DNA from: Favolaschia claudopus
Taxonomy: Eukaryota > Basidiomycota > Agaricomycetes > Agaricales > Mycenaceae
Direction of reading: 5' to 3'
Assembly (NCBI GenBank): GCA_037176885.1
Contig: JAWWNJ010000184.1
Location: forward strand, 310,001 to 374,000
Length of the DNA stretch: 64,000 bases
The position numbers were made by a program, and so were the translations under genes. Positions 9,950 through 21,669 of this stretch are shown here, piece after piece (within the stretch, counting starts at the first letter, position 1; every line of letters starts with the position of its first letter). The notes beneath the pieces are model-generated. The model had not been told where the DNA came from and made no database searches. It worked only from the letters and a program-made list of their open reading frames with translations.

Positions 9950-12812
9950 AATTTGTTTACTATTAGTACTGCACTATAATGAAGCTGCATGTGTCCTGCC
10001 TAAATTTTACGAGCCGTTGGAAAGTTGTAGTGAAGAACACATCATTGAAACTCAAGGTTCAAGTTTTCGACGCGATTATTGTGAACATTCCCACGGTTGA
10101 ACGCATTCGCGCTCGGTGAGCTGGTTGAGCAATCCTGTTGGCAATTAAAAAATTAAAGAGAGGAAGATATCCAGACAAGATTGAGCTAAAGAAAAAAGGA
10201 GGTTAGTATATGAAATTGAGGTGATTTCAGTGTGAACAGCTTGTCGTGTCACAGATTGAAGTAATATACCGAGAATCACAAAGATTCCTTCGCAAGAATA
10301 ATACAGACAATGAATGGTTGAATTAGGGTACTCTAGAACTGCCCCTACATATCGTTATTCTTCTCAAAATTCACCAGAAACTCATAGAGTACGGTTGATC
10401 CAGTGGTCTCCTCCTTTGCTAGCTCGGACGTCACCGCAGCCACTGAACTGTATTTATCAATGATCTGAACAGCCTTGTGAGCCTGGGACAGCCATGTAGA
10501 GCGACGTTTTGATGACGCGTCACTGACGCGCCGCATTTGGACATTGACGCGCAACGCGTCGATCTCTCCATCGAACCCGACGCGGGTATTTTGAACATTG
10601 TGTGGTAGGACTTTAGAGTATAATGCACTATGTTTCCTTGACCCTTTCTGAATTTGATCCAACGAAAAGCGTCGTCCATCCTGCGCTCACCTAACCGTGA
10701 CTCCCCAGTTGAGAACTTCGAATATGTTCCTCAGGTGGCTCATACATTCAATCATCTTATTCAATGGAGCTTGATATCCAATTGAATGCACTGAGAGAAG
10801 TCTTTTGTAGGTGCATTGTCCCAATTTTTGAACGAGTACTGTACCGTACCATGTTCAATTCGGCAATCAAAATATATTGCTGTAGGCTGGATTATCCTTT
10901 CTCATTGCAGCATAATGTGATCTAAAGGCGTTAGTAATCACTCCAGGAAGATGCTGGAAATCGTCGAGAGTCGAACAGCGAGGTTCGGAGGCTGTCAGAC
11001 TCAATCCCTTCGAATATCTGAGTATATTGGACTTGAAATCTGAAAAATGTTTTCGCAATGTTCAAGCGCGTCACTTTAGAACGCAGGTCTTGGTGACGGT
11101 GCCATCTTGACGTGCAGGTAAAGTGGGATTCTAATGGGGGTTGACGCCGGAAGGTGCGATCATTGACATTTCAGGAAATTCGCATTGACGCGGCGCGCGT
11201 CTGGACTGACGCGCCGACGCGCCGACACAACAGGTTTGACGCGGCAATTTCACGATTCGGCGCTAAATCTTGACGCGACCAAGCCATTGACGCGGCATCA
11301 CTGACATGTGATTGACGCGTCTTGACGTTCGGCTTATGAATTATGTCTGTGGAGAGCCGAGAGAATTCAAGTTTTCAAGTTGCAAAAGAGAGAGAAGAAA
11401 GGAGAGAAAAGAGAGAGACTCACCATGTATCTGAGACTCTGTTACCCAAAAATTAGCTCTCCAAAGCTTCTATAGCTCCCACAAAAGCGCCGGAAAATCT
11501 TGATTTCTATGTCTCGATTGGGCAAATCAAAGGTATTCAAGATATGGTAAGAGGTATGTCCTTTCGGAGCAACTGCCTCCCTTGGACATAATCCAGCCAA
11601 TCGAATTCAAGATTTCCTCGGAACATCCCTCGGCTGTTCCCACACTGAGTCCGAAAAAGCCGATGAATCACTTTTTGTCGTTCAACTTGGGTTGGAGAGA
11701 CTTCAATTGCTTCAAAACTCGTACTCTTCAGTGTTTAAAACAATGGAGTAATCATTGATACACTACGCACTTAATCTGACTACATTATGTAGAGAACCAA
11801 ACATACACGAGCCCAAAAGTTGAATATTCAATCATTTCTCGGCCGTACACTCGGCGACCAAGCCTGAGCCGCTGTGCTTGGGTTCAAGCTTCAACTTACA
11901 ATTCAAAGTCAATCGCTAATGTAAGCCTGAGCAGAATTGAAGAAGTAGTGAAAAGATAAGCAGAGGAAGACGATTTGAATTCCAATCAAACACCTCTCCC
12001 GTGCACCATCCTCGCATCCTATTATTCAAGTCTGGCTCACGGTGACTCGTTTCCTCGTGTGAATGCTAACTCAAAACCTGGGAGTACCTATTTCATTGAC
12101 AATGAGAGATTCACAAGTATCAAAATCTGACAAAATGGAGACTTAACTTGTGCTTAGCAAATATTACATCTCGATTCAAACGGAACAGGCATTTGCTATA
12201 TTCAACCAGGCTTAAAAAATTGAACGTGGTCTGCCAACAAAACTCCTGGCCAATTTCGAAGTAGTTTGAACCTTGATATTTGTGCAACCAACACAATGCC
12301 AATTGAAGTGCATCTCGGCTAGACGCTCCAATGTTCAGAACCAGCATTGATGCTGTCTCAAAGAGACAAGAACTAGTAAATCACACCCCCTTTATTTTTG
12401 AACACGAAGCAACTCGTTGGTGTATTGTTAATTGTATGGGTAAGGTAGAGTACTTAGTTGGGGTGGGCAGATTATGGGTGTTCAAGGGAAAGTGAGAAGA
12501 TCAAAATTAGCTTGTTTTGGGGGCCTGCACACTCTTTTTTTGGTCCGCCGTGCATTTTCAGACTCAGAGGATGGCTTCGTCGACTTGAATGAGGGTGCAA
12601 GGATGAAGTAGAACGAGGTTCGATTCACATCATTGACTGGAACACGTTGGATCAAATCGGATCAGGACAGTATGCCTTATCCGGACATAATCCTCCACAG
12701 ACTTGATTAATGAGCCTGACGTTCTAAGTAATTTTGGGCAAGAGTCTTTCGCACAATATCAATTACTAACAACCAGTATGAGCAAGGGTGTGCCGGCCCG
12801 TCAAGCCGAGAC
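9950..12812. other. Gene-poor stretch with TGACGCG motif cluster
   Basis: No protein family was recognised. The open frames at 10345-10679 run across TGACGCG repeats and are not convincing. A purine-rich run lies at 11380-11420. The cluster itself is listed separately. Crypton elements have no inverted ends, so the downstream limit of that element is somewhere in this stretch. Confidence 0.5.
10513..11319 (+). repeat. Nine same-strand TGACGCG heptamers in two clusters
   Basis: TGACGCG occurs at 10513, 10524, 10545, 11186, 11207, 11237, 11271, 11288 and 11313, all on the plus strand. Most are preceded by T or AT. Related CGACGCG words lie between them. Several extend to ACGCGT, which is the core of the yeast MBF (MCB) site, but function here is not shown. 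Confidence 0.7.
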
Positions 12813-15800
12813 CTAGGGCAGGGAGGGTGGTTCGACCTCGGAGGGTCGAAAAAAAAAAAATTGATTATTTCTCTGGGGGCTCTTGATATAACTAAGAAGA
12901 GTTTTCCTCTTAGCTAGCAACAGCATAAACCCTCTGCGCATCTCGTCAAACTCGGGCACACCGTATGGATCTGCCCTTGTGAAGAAGTAAGAGCATAGGA
13001 CGCTGAGGTGCAGAGCGATATGCATCGCTTGATCCCTCGCAGCACAGAAGACGCTCAGCTGTGAATATTGAGGAGTAGACAAAGGTACAGATCGGATGCT
13101 TACATTGACACCGGGCACATAGGCCATGACGAGCATCACAGCAGGGTGGCGATGGAGGTCTGCCATAGAGACAGTATCAGACGCCTTCAAAGCAAACCAC
13201 GGAGCGAGAGCTCGAGCGGCAGACCGATCAAGATGATGTATATACTCCAGCGACAGGGAGGATATCCATCCTCTATCTTTCTGCGAGAGAGCGATGAGGA
13301 GGAATGGGCAGAGGGGGTCAGGCCCAACTCCGAGTTGTATCAAGTAGAGGGCAGCCCAGGCACCGTCAACACGGAAGGCAGAGACAATGGATTTGTCGAA
13401 GTATCCTTCGAAACTGTGGAAAAGAGGGCGCTTGTACATTCCGTCACTGTCGACCCATCGTTTGCTGTCTGTGAGGCTGAGTCTGAGTCCATGGACTATG
13501 TAGGATTGCACGTTCAGGGCCTTGACCTGTTGCCGCTGGATTACTTGGGCTGGTGGAATAGCTGTGAGGAAGAAGTCAATGAGCGGAATCAAGTGAGGAA
13601 ATCAGAATCTACACTCACATCCGAAAGGTTCTTTGACCGTCTAACAGCCCAGCAACGGGCACCACATTATTGAGATGGACACCGGCAGGGGCGACGAAGG
13701 GAGGAGCAGTCTCACTCGACCCATGCCAATGAACGTGGGCGATCATGCTCTCGGGTGTGCTAGTCGGGACGTTGCAGCATATGTGCGTGCGCCAGGTAAG
13801 GACGTCGTCACCACTCCAAGGCTGCACACGAGCGACACCGCTACTGCGCTCAGCGGCAATAAGTTTCTGAACGGAAGGTGCGGCGATCGGTGCGTCCTGC
13901 GCTTCCGGAGCAAGAACAAGAGAGGGGACACGGGAAGGAATGGTTCCCATGAGCTTCTCGGTAGGCGGGAAGTTCTCCTGCTCCGGAGACCGCTCACGGA
14001 GCCGTTTGACCTCCACAATCTAACGAAGAGAAAGTGTTAGATCAAATGAAGCACTCGCAACTGCGGGACAGAAAAGGATGAGAGGATGCTCAGAGTGGTA
14101 GAAGAAGAAAATGACTGCTACCTGTGCATCGAGGACTTCTTCCGAGTCGTCAGACTTGACCTCTTCAGCTTCGTCGTCTTCGTAGCCCGGACAACCGCTA
14201 ATACAACTGCATGCCTGGCCTTCTTTCACGCTCATAAACGGCCAGTAGACCGACCACGGAAAGCAGGGATGCTGATCTATGTCAAACCGACCTAGCGGGC
14301 CATGGAGATTCTCGTATCTTGGTGCTAGTACGAAGCATTGTCAGGTTCTGTGCAAAACGAAGCGAAGCAGCATTTGAGAGACGTACCGACGAACATCATC
14401 TCAAGATGTTTATGCTCAGGATGAAGGCATTTCTTGAGAAGCTTCGCCAGGTTATCGAAGTCCCATTGACGCTCGACGAAAGAATGAAGGTACAGACTGC
14501 GATTCTCTGCTGCTTGAATGCCCCTGAAGACGAGCAGCTCCCACGCTCTGAGCTCGTAAGCGCTCGACTCTGCAGACTCAGAGGTCGACGGGGAGGCAGG
14601 AGTGAGACGGATTCGGTGGTCTTCAAGATGGTGCAGTAGATGAGTGTTGATCTTGGACCAGAGGTTCGTATTGTTGTGTACGAGAAGGTTGGTGACGAGG
14701 TGATGCTTGGAGAGTGTGCGGAGAACACGGGGGAGAGACTCTGCAGTACACATGGAGTACTTGCTGAAAACAGGTTCCCCGTTCTCGTAGTATTGTTTTT
14801 CGTTCTGTGAAAAGTCAGGAAACGTCTAGTCGAGGGGCAGAAAAGACACACCTTGAACGGCAGCATGCATATTTGATATACGTGCGAATTTGGGCGGGGT
14901 TCATATGTGTCCGGATCCTCGACTGGACCCTCGGGGCGCGACCCAGTGGTGCGGGATCCGGACGCTGTTCGAGAGCGCGAAGGCGACAGTCGCTGCATGC
15001 TCTCAGTCCGTAGAGTCTGCACGGTAGCAGCAGAGTTGACTCGCTTGGAGAAATCTGCAATGGGTGCGTCGAGGACATGCGCAAATGCAGCTGCCGGTGG
15101 AAGGAGAGAGGCGGAGGATCGAGCAAAGACATTAGACGAGGATGAAGATGCTGCCGGAGCTTTAGGGAATGTGGAGGTGGTGCCGGCATCAAGGGCAGAG
15201 GGAATGGAAGTTGGAACGACCGTGGATTTGGAACTCTTCTTAGCAAAGGGATTGTGGATTGTATTAGACGAAGTGGGAGGGGGAGAGTGTGAAAATGTGG
15301 CTAGAGGATTCGCTTCTACGGTGCGATGCGGCGGGGCGGCTGTCAGCGCAGGTTCAGGAGCTCGAAGCCTGGATATCAGGCTTAGAAGGGACAAAGGCTG
15401 CGGATAGAAGAAATGGACGCACAAATTGAAGCTGCTCACGGCGCTATGAGCCATCCAAGGCTTACCACAATAACCGCACTTGAGTGTAGGATTGAATCGC
15501 TGAGGCAGGGGGAGCTGTTGAGTGTCAGAAAGCAAGAAAGAAAAATTGCGGTGAAACACAACACACGATAATAAGCCCTCCACACCCGGCACTGAGATTC
15601 TCGTACCGAAGGGGGGCACCGTCAATGTTTTGGGGGTGAAGCGCAGCGTGGTTGCCGTAGGGATGTATCACATTCAGCACTGAGACTGTTTGGCCGTTCG
15701 ACAAACTAAAATGAAAAGCAAAAGTGAGACGACAGCTTGTGGAGGAAAGGAGAGAGAGTACACTGTTAGGAGAGTCTTGGTATATGAATCCAGCGCACAT

Positions 15801-15854
15801 TTCAGACGAGCGGCAGTCCGGATTGAGGCAGTGGCCTCGGGGTGGAAGAGACAT
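12813..15854 (-). CDS. Unrecognised multi-exon protein with Cys-rich N-terminus
   Basis: I do not recognise this gene. On the minus strand, from ATG 15854, it reads MSLPPRGHCLNPDCRSSEMC, then after an intron a short exon (about 15716-15570). The next exon has KCGYCGKPWMAH (near 15470), so C-x4-C and C-x2-C-x4-H pairs suggest a small zinc-binding fold. A long Ser/Pro-rich linker follows (about 15330-14900), then a helical region (LRTLSKHHLVTNLLVHNNTN, near 14710). Next come a short exon with CSCISGCPGYEDDEAEE (near 14200), a linker, and a long C-terminal exon (about 13580-12813) with GAWAALYLIQLGVGPDPLCP and LEYIHHLDRSAARALAPWFA. Exon borders are approximate. The first junction does not close cleanly in frame, so one exon border or one base is wrong. 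The open, low-damage exons suggest a host gene or a recently active element's cargo. Confidence 0.5.
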
Positions 15855-17408
15855 GGTAGTAACGATGAGACAGTGGTGGATAGAGGGAGCAAGAGAGCGG
15901 GGGTGCTGTACAGTTGTCAGGAACGAGCGCAATAGATCGGCACAGCGGCAAGATTTTCAGGAGAACATTTGGTAGAAATTGAATATGCCAAGAGCAAGAA
16001 TTTTGAGCCGATATCCAAACAAGTTATGTACGCATTGAGGGGCCTTCGAGGATCACGAATGATCATTGATGGAGACAGATGGCACCTTGACTCGTGAATT
16101 TCCCTCTCGAGACGGCCAGAAAGATGACAGTGAGTGACCATGTAGGTGGCCATTGAGGTGAAATGGATGCTCATGCATGGCCAGCGGCCGTCATGCATGA
16201 TCACTGGCCGTCACGCATTGTCACGCATGGCCATATATGGTCATCGCACTTTTGTCCAATAAAGCCCGCCATAGAGTGCCTGGAGCTCAGTAGGAACGGA
16301 ACATGAAATGCATGTGCATGAAACCGTAAACCGGAGGGTGGTGGTGGTACGGGTTGTTGTTGTTGTTGTTATTTACAGCTGCTCCCGAAATCCTTGAGAC
16401 TTTTCAAAAAAAAAATCAACTTTTGATTGAGTGATAATCGCTCGACTTGCCGTGGTAGCCGACCGGGGGGTATCTCCAAAACCGGTAGTCCTTATCACTC
16501 TCATCAAAAGTTGAGCTTGCGCAATTTTTTTTTTGAAAAGTCTCAAGGATTTCGGGAACAGCTGTAAAGCCGATGGCCCCGGCCAGTAAAACCCTCGGCA
16601 ATCTGAGGCTATTTCCGGCGAAATAAAGCCCTCGAAATGACCGATTTTTCAAACCGCGGACCAAGCAATCCAGTGAGGCAATGCACGGGTTAGCAACGGA
16701 AACCAGCAGGACGTTGGCAAACTAGCCGCTCACAGCTGCCCGCTAGAACGTAAAGGAAATGGTGGGGCACCGAGTCAATGGAAGCACATATTCAAGTGTA
16801 CAAGGCAATGGTCAACAATACATCAAGAAGTAAAATAGCAAGCAACCAACCCAGTCTGACCCTGTCAAACACATTCGGAGTGCTTTACCCACCAGGTCAC
16901 TTTGAGTCAGAGCAGCATCTGCTTGACGTGCAGTCTTGATTTCTACAAAACGACACCGCATCAAGCCAACTTGTATCACCGCAAATACGTCCTTCTGAGC
17001 CGCTCTGAGGAGCAGAGATGTCTCACAGCGGGCACAACTACTGGCCTTCAAAGGCTGTGTTCGAGTCTCCAATAAGTCAGACACAACTTACCGGACTCAA
17101 TTAGCCACTCATTGCCTTGGGTAAAGGCTTGCAATGAACCATTGATCCAGCATTATAAGGCTATATGTGTGACGGGAAGATCCGAGGGCATCGAGGCACT
17201 CAAGTAGCGTACCGACTTGAGTATCGCCTTCGAACGCAAGTTAGTTGTATGGATTGAATGCATCTGGGTAATCTCAATGACCTAGCTACGGTAACGGGAG
17301 AATTCGGTATGAGATATATGATACATAGTCGATATATCTTTTTATATAGAGTCTGATTTTGTTGGCACCTGTCACCAAGGACCTCGGATTTTGTGACAAT
17401 TTGATGGC
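15855..17408. other. Non-coding stretch with simple repeats
   Basis: Words of the type GGCCGTCAYGCATG recur at 16180-16240, and a (TTG)n run lies at 16353-16371 beside the foldback element at 16376-16564. A 90-residue minus-strand open frame at 16812-17084 has no recognisable feature. No RNA gene was seen. Confidence 0.5.
16376..16564. mobile_element. 189 bp foldback MITE, CAG...CTG ends, TA target duplication
   Basis: The two halves pair over about 60-70 bases with small loops. They begin CAGCTGCTCCCGAAATCC and end with its complement (CAGCTG at 16559-16564). TA occurs at 16374-16375 and 16565-16566. Both arms carry an A or T run of 9-10 bases. The loop is about 60 bases. Confidence 0.8.
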
Positions 17409-17850
17409 TTGATTTGATTTGATTTGATTTGATTTGAAGTTCTAATATATGCTGTACCTGGCTACGGAAGAGCTATGCAGCAGTACGGCGGGGATTTCAT
17501 ATAGTAGGTAGTTTGGAAACGGTAATATAGACTATAACGAGAGAGGAAAAGAAGGTTAAGTATCGCGCAAGGGAATGAAAGTTTGAGGAGTAACAGTATC
17601 AAATATCTGAGATGGAACGGGAAGGAAGGGGAAGAGGGAGACATAGGGTGGGTATGAATCAAGGATGAAGAATACAGAAGAATAAAAGAGAGCGGAGAGG
17701 ATTAACGAGGGGATTGTATGTACGGGAGAGGGTGGACCGACGACTTATCTAAAGCCTGGTGAAGGTCCTTCATGCGCTCCGCCAGGATTGCACGTGCTAA
17801 TTTTCCTACGGCTCGAATGCGTCGAGTGACCTGTTTTCCTCGTTCTTGCC
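17409..17850 (-). mobile_element. Truncated ORF1-only LINE-like unit, copy A
   Basis: On the minus strand, the last 35 or so codons of a LINE ORF1 (ERMKDLHQALDKSSVHPLPY, ending near 17706) are followed by about 270 bases of untranslated sequence and a (CAAAT)n tail at 17409-17438. The unit matches the end of the copy at 54460-56264 in layout and length, down to GCTGTACCTGG and GCTATGCAGCAGTAC close to the tail. ORF2 is absent. The 5' limit is unclear because homology fades around 17850. Confidence 0.75.
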
Positions 17851-18688
17851 CATTATTTTGCCTTCTAAAAGGTTTTGATGACACTCTAGCTGGTCTATCA
17901 GCACTGCAGAACAGTTTTTTTGGCCGAAAACAGATACTAGGAAGCTCCGACTGCGTCGGAAGGTACCTTGCTTGATGAAGCCATTGATTCAATATATGTA
18001 CAAATAGATGTCAAGAAATGAATACTAAATAGACGACCAAGGGCCTTCGACAACGTGTTGAACGTTTACCGAGTGCTCGTCTTCTCTAGTCTCTTATAAA
18101 CAGACAATATAAACAAAAATGTCCTCGTGCCTGCGGTTGTTATATATTAGTCTGTCGTCTTATTATGTAATCTGAATTTTCTCGCGTTCGCTTGCACAAT
18201 TTTCGACGCGTTCTTGCGCGTATTTCTGACACCGTTCTCTAAGATTTTCTAAATAGACCATTTTCCCAACTCAAATTTAGTAGAGAGCTGTAAGAAGTAC
18301 TAAAAACGACCGAGTTCTCGTTTGATGTGTTGGCCGCCGGCCAAAGGCGGCCAAACACAACTGTGTCTCGTATCTCAAACACCTACCCAAAATTTAAAGC
18401 ATTTAACGTTCGGGGAGTGTAAAAAAAGGTTTTCAAATGTATTTTGTCCCTAAAACTATAGAAAAATCAGGAGCGACTGAGTGGAAACAGCCAGGAAGGG
18501 CCGTGGGAACTACCTGCCAAACCCGATGATTATATAATAAGGCGACCCTCCTATGACCTGCCACGCGGGAAGTTCTAGACTACGTCTTCTCTGCATAGTC
18601 TGAACCTATATGACAACGTCTCAGCGTGGCCGACTCGACATAACATGCCAGTGCCTTACCTCAAGCTCCACCGTGACGGGCTTTCTTC
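17851..18688. other. No recognised feature
   Basis: AT-rich sequence without a convincing open frame. A GC-rich palindromic word (GGCCGCCGGCC) sits at about 18332. Nothing else was identified. Confidence 0.4.
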
Positions 18689-19694
18689 TTAGGGCTGGGA
18701 CTGGTACCTGGCAATCGGCGCGACCCTTCGTTTGCGCGGGCTCGAACTACCAGCAACTGAGGCCGGGACCAGCACCCAGAGAGATTCAATGTCTGCCGTG
18801 TATGTATCGCGCTTGTCCCTGCCGATCTTCCAGTGGGACAAGGTGAGTGTGGCGCGGACCACTGCACCAGATAGCTTCGACATGTAGTTGGTGGGAGGAA
18901 TCAAGTCGCCGTCGACGTCGTAGGCTCTAATCGGAATCACTTGATGGCTGTTCTCCATGCCTTCAAGTGCTTCCTTTGCAGCGGCATTCTTCACGGGCCA
19001 GTCCTGCAGGACGAATAGTTCTATGATTCTCGAGCTGTCAACTTTTCTCTTTTGCTTATCAACCACATTTCAACTCACCGTCGCCGTCATCTTCCTCTTT
19101 CGGCTTGGTAGCACTGTAAGTATAGATTCTAGGTCATAGGAGAATACATACCTCAAACACAATGTGGCGGATCTTGAAGCCAATTTTCGGATTTTCCTTG
19201 AAATTAAAGATTCCACTCTTCTTGTACCCGTCGGTCTCCACCTGCGCCATCAACTTGGTGATTGTCTTCATCGCAATTTGAAAGTCGCCCGCAAACGGCG
19301 AGTTCGAGGGAGCAACAAGCCGGCAGTTCAGCTTTATGTCTGCAAAGCTAGGGTCAAACTCGGTGGGACCATTCCAATTGGCGCAGGGCGTGAGATAGCA
19401 ATTTTCGGGCGACACCATCGCGACCACCGTCAGTCCGACAGGATTCAAATCATCTGCTCCTGCTCCTTCTCCGCCTTCGCTCCCCTCGTTGTCGTGGTCA
19501 GTGTTAGCCTGCTTCTCCATGTCGGAGGCATGCTTGGCTCCTTCCTCTGCAGAAGTCACCATTTCATCTCGTCCGACCTTTTTCCAAGCGAGACTACTGA
19601 TAACATCTTCGTTTCCCATGTAGTAGGGACCCGCGAGGAGGTCTGCACGAAAAGACGCCAGGTCAGACATAGCGAGAGTGGCTTGAAACGACAA
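18689..19694 (-). CDS. Unrecognised acidic protein, two to three exons
   Basis: I do not recognise this protein. The first exon (19694 or the internal ATG at 19670, down to about 19152) reads MSDLASFRADLLAGPYYMGN and holds an acidic linker (DNEGSEGGEGAGADD). A short intron leads to a small acidic exon (PKEEDDGD, near 19090). A second intron leads to the last exon with IIELFVLQDWPVKN, LSGAVVRATLTLSHW and RDKRDTYTADIESLWVLVP. The last part has alternating hydrophobic strands that could form a beta-barrel, which is only a guess. The splice sites used are GT-AG and keep the frame if the first acceptor is the AAG before PKEE. A divergent ORF starts 130 bases away. Confidence 0.5.
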
Positions 19695-19824
19695 TGATAC
19701 GACAACAAAATTTTCAAGATGTCAAACAAAGGCATGATCGGCAAGCCATGAAAGGGAAAACATTACGAGTCGCGAATCCCCTTTGACGATGTATTCGCCG
19801 CTGTCCTGACACCTACCGCTAGCA

Positions 19825-20112
19825 ATGCAGCCTGAAGCTCATTCGTCATTCATTATTTCCACTGGAACCGACATTGAAATCTCTGCGCTCTCCGTAAAGG
19901 AAATTCGTGCTATCACCCTCTCATACATCCCTCTTCCACGGGAATTGGGACAACGCAAGGCTCAAATTCTCCAACACATTCGAAACAATGGTCCGGAGGA
20001 ATTGTTGCAAGCTTTGAAAACAGCAGCCGAGCAAAAAGAAGCTCGAAAGGGAACAGCTGCGGGTCGCAAGGTAGATCGCGCTATTCGAAGATGTACCGGG
20101 ATGGACGGATGA
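19825..20112 (+). CDS. Small basic ORF with SAP-like helix pair, probably a fragment
   Basis: This 95-residue ORF starts MQPEAHSSFIIS and contains LSVKEIRAITLSYIP followed by QRKAQILQHIRNNGPEELLQ. That spacing resembles the two helices of a SAP DNA-binding motif (inference only). It ends in a basic segment. It is transcribed away from the minus-strand gene at 18689-19694, with about 130 bases between the starts. It may be the first exon of a longer broken gene, because the next frame (20091-20441) stays open without recognisable domains. Confidence 0.35.
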   Translation: MQPEAHSSFIISTGTDIEISALSVKEIRAITLSYIPLPRELGQRKAQILQHIRNNGPEELLQALKTAAEQKEARKGTAAGRKVDRAIRRCTGMDG

Positions 20113-21669
20113 GCGATGAAATGGAAGAGCTTGAGCACTACGTGCTCGCGCTCGGTAAATATACGATATTTACCCCAATATTTTGTGTGTTTGTGGAGGG
20201 TTTGGCCGTCCCGGTCGACTTGCCGCCTCTGCCGCTCCTGATCGAGGAGACGACAAAAACCGAATCGAGATCTGCGAACGAACGTCGAACCGCGAGACCG
20301 GCCAAAACCCGAACGCAGCAGGAAAACCCGAGGGCACTGAGTGACCCCGGAGCCACCACGAGCAAAGCTCAAAGGATGGTACCCGAAGGGTGGCATCCGC
20401 GCGAGGGAGCGAAGGGCCCAAGGAACCCCAAACAGAGCTGAAGCGAGGACGAGCAGATGAAGAGAAAACATGCCCTACGATAAGTGGACGGAGGATCGGT
20501 GTTCGTCTGTCTGCGATACCCGAGAAAGAAGACTCGGAGGGCGGTGAAAATGATAATGAACACGGTTAGCGTTGCCAAAGCCGTTGCGTGCGCATATCCG
20601 AAAAGCGGGATGTAGAGGTTGATCCTAACGAGATCGGTAGTAGACGAGCACGAGCCGTCGACTATAGTGCCCATATTCGAAAGGCAGGATAATATCACAT
20701 CAGTTGAAAGGCCGAAGAGGAGGATGTGATGATAGTAGACCAGTAGAAACTAGCTAGTAAGCATAGTTCATGAACGAGGACGGCTGCGATGTCAGAAACG
20801 AGCACGATGACCAGGAGGGAGACAATGCTGCTTGACATGCTCGTGCTGCTGCATGCAACTTAAGCACCGTATATGATGGACACGATTTTCATGCTTGAGC
20901 TCCTACCCGTGTAGGCAGCTGTGGCATAGGATCAACCAAGGGAGGAGAGAGGGTAAAGGAGATGGCGAGGAATTCATAACACCCTCCCGTCGCCGTGTCC
21001 AGATGGTGCACGATCAACAACATCCGATGTGAAGAGGATGAAAGATTATGAAGAGACCAGGTAACATTCCTGAGCTGCTGCGTGCACGACGTTGTACACG
21101 CTGAGAAACGGTTGACCCGCGTCAGCCGCCCATTGAAAGCGAAGAAGGATGAAAAGTTAAACTGAAGTTGGTTGACCTGCTCGGCCAGCCAACGTACAGC
21201 AAACAGTTGAAATATCGAGTATGATACTATGATTTCTCGAGCTCGAAATCAATTGGCCTGCTCTGGCCACCGTACGTGGTGGATACTGCACCATATCCGT
21301 GAATGACAACGAAGGGAAAGAAGGGAAGAATGGTCGTATCCGAGTCCTTTAGCATGCACCAGCCATCGGGATTCGGGCATGCGATGATAAAAAGGAAGAA
21401 TTCCTCTCAAGAGAGGTGACAATGTCAAGGTCTGTTAATGAGCTCTGTTCGTTGCTCGAGCAAGGCTGAGCGAGTGTGTTTCACGGACACGTAGAATGAA
21501 TAGCGGGATGGGATGGGGGAGGTCGCACACCTCATCGTGACGAACAAATTGCGGGACAACAACGGATGTCGACCGTGTCACATACTCGCTGTCCGCAACA
21601 GAGGTGTTTTTGCACCAGCGACCGTGTGTCGCGCGCGTGATAGACAAAGGTGATGACATGAATAGCACA
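20113..21669. other. No confident gene
   Basis: A minus-strand frame at 20369-20698 has two hydrophobic stretches (ALATLTVFIIIFTALRVFFL and ACFLFICSSSLQLCLGFLG) that could be membrane segments. No partner exons or family signature were found. The remainder to 21669 shows nothing I can name. Confidence 0.35.

Noticed and set aside
10345..10679. Two minus-strand ORFs as a small gene
   Set aside because: They are read across the TGACGCG repeats, and no domain or splice partner is visible.
17000..17080. GTTCGAGTCTC near 17050 as a tRNA T-arm
   Set aside because: No acceptor stem, D-arm or anticodon arm can be built around it.
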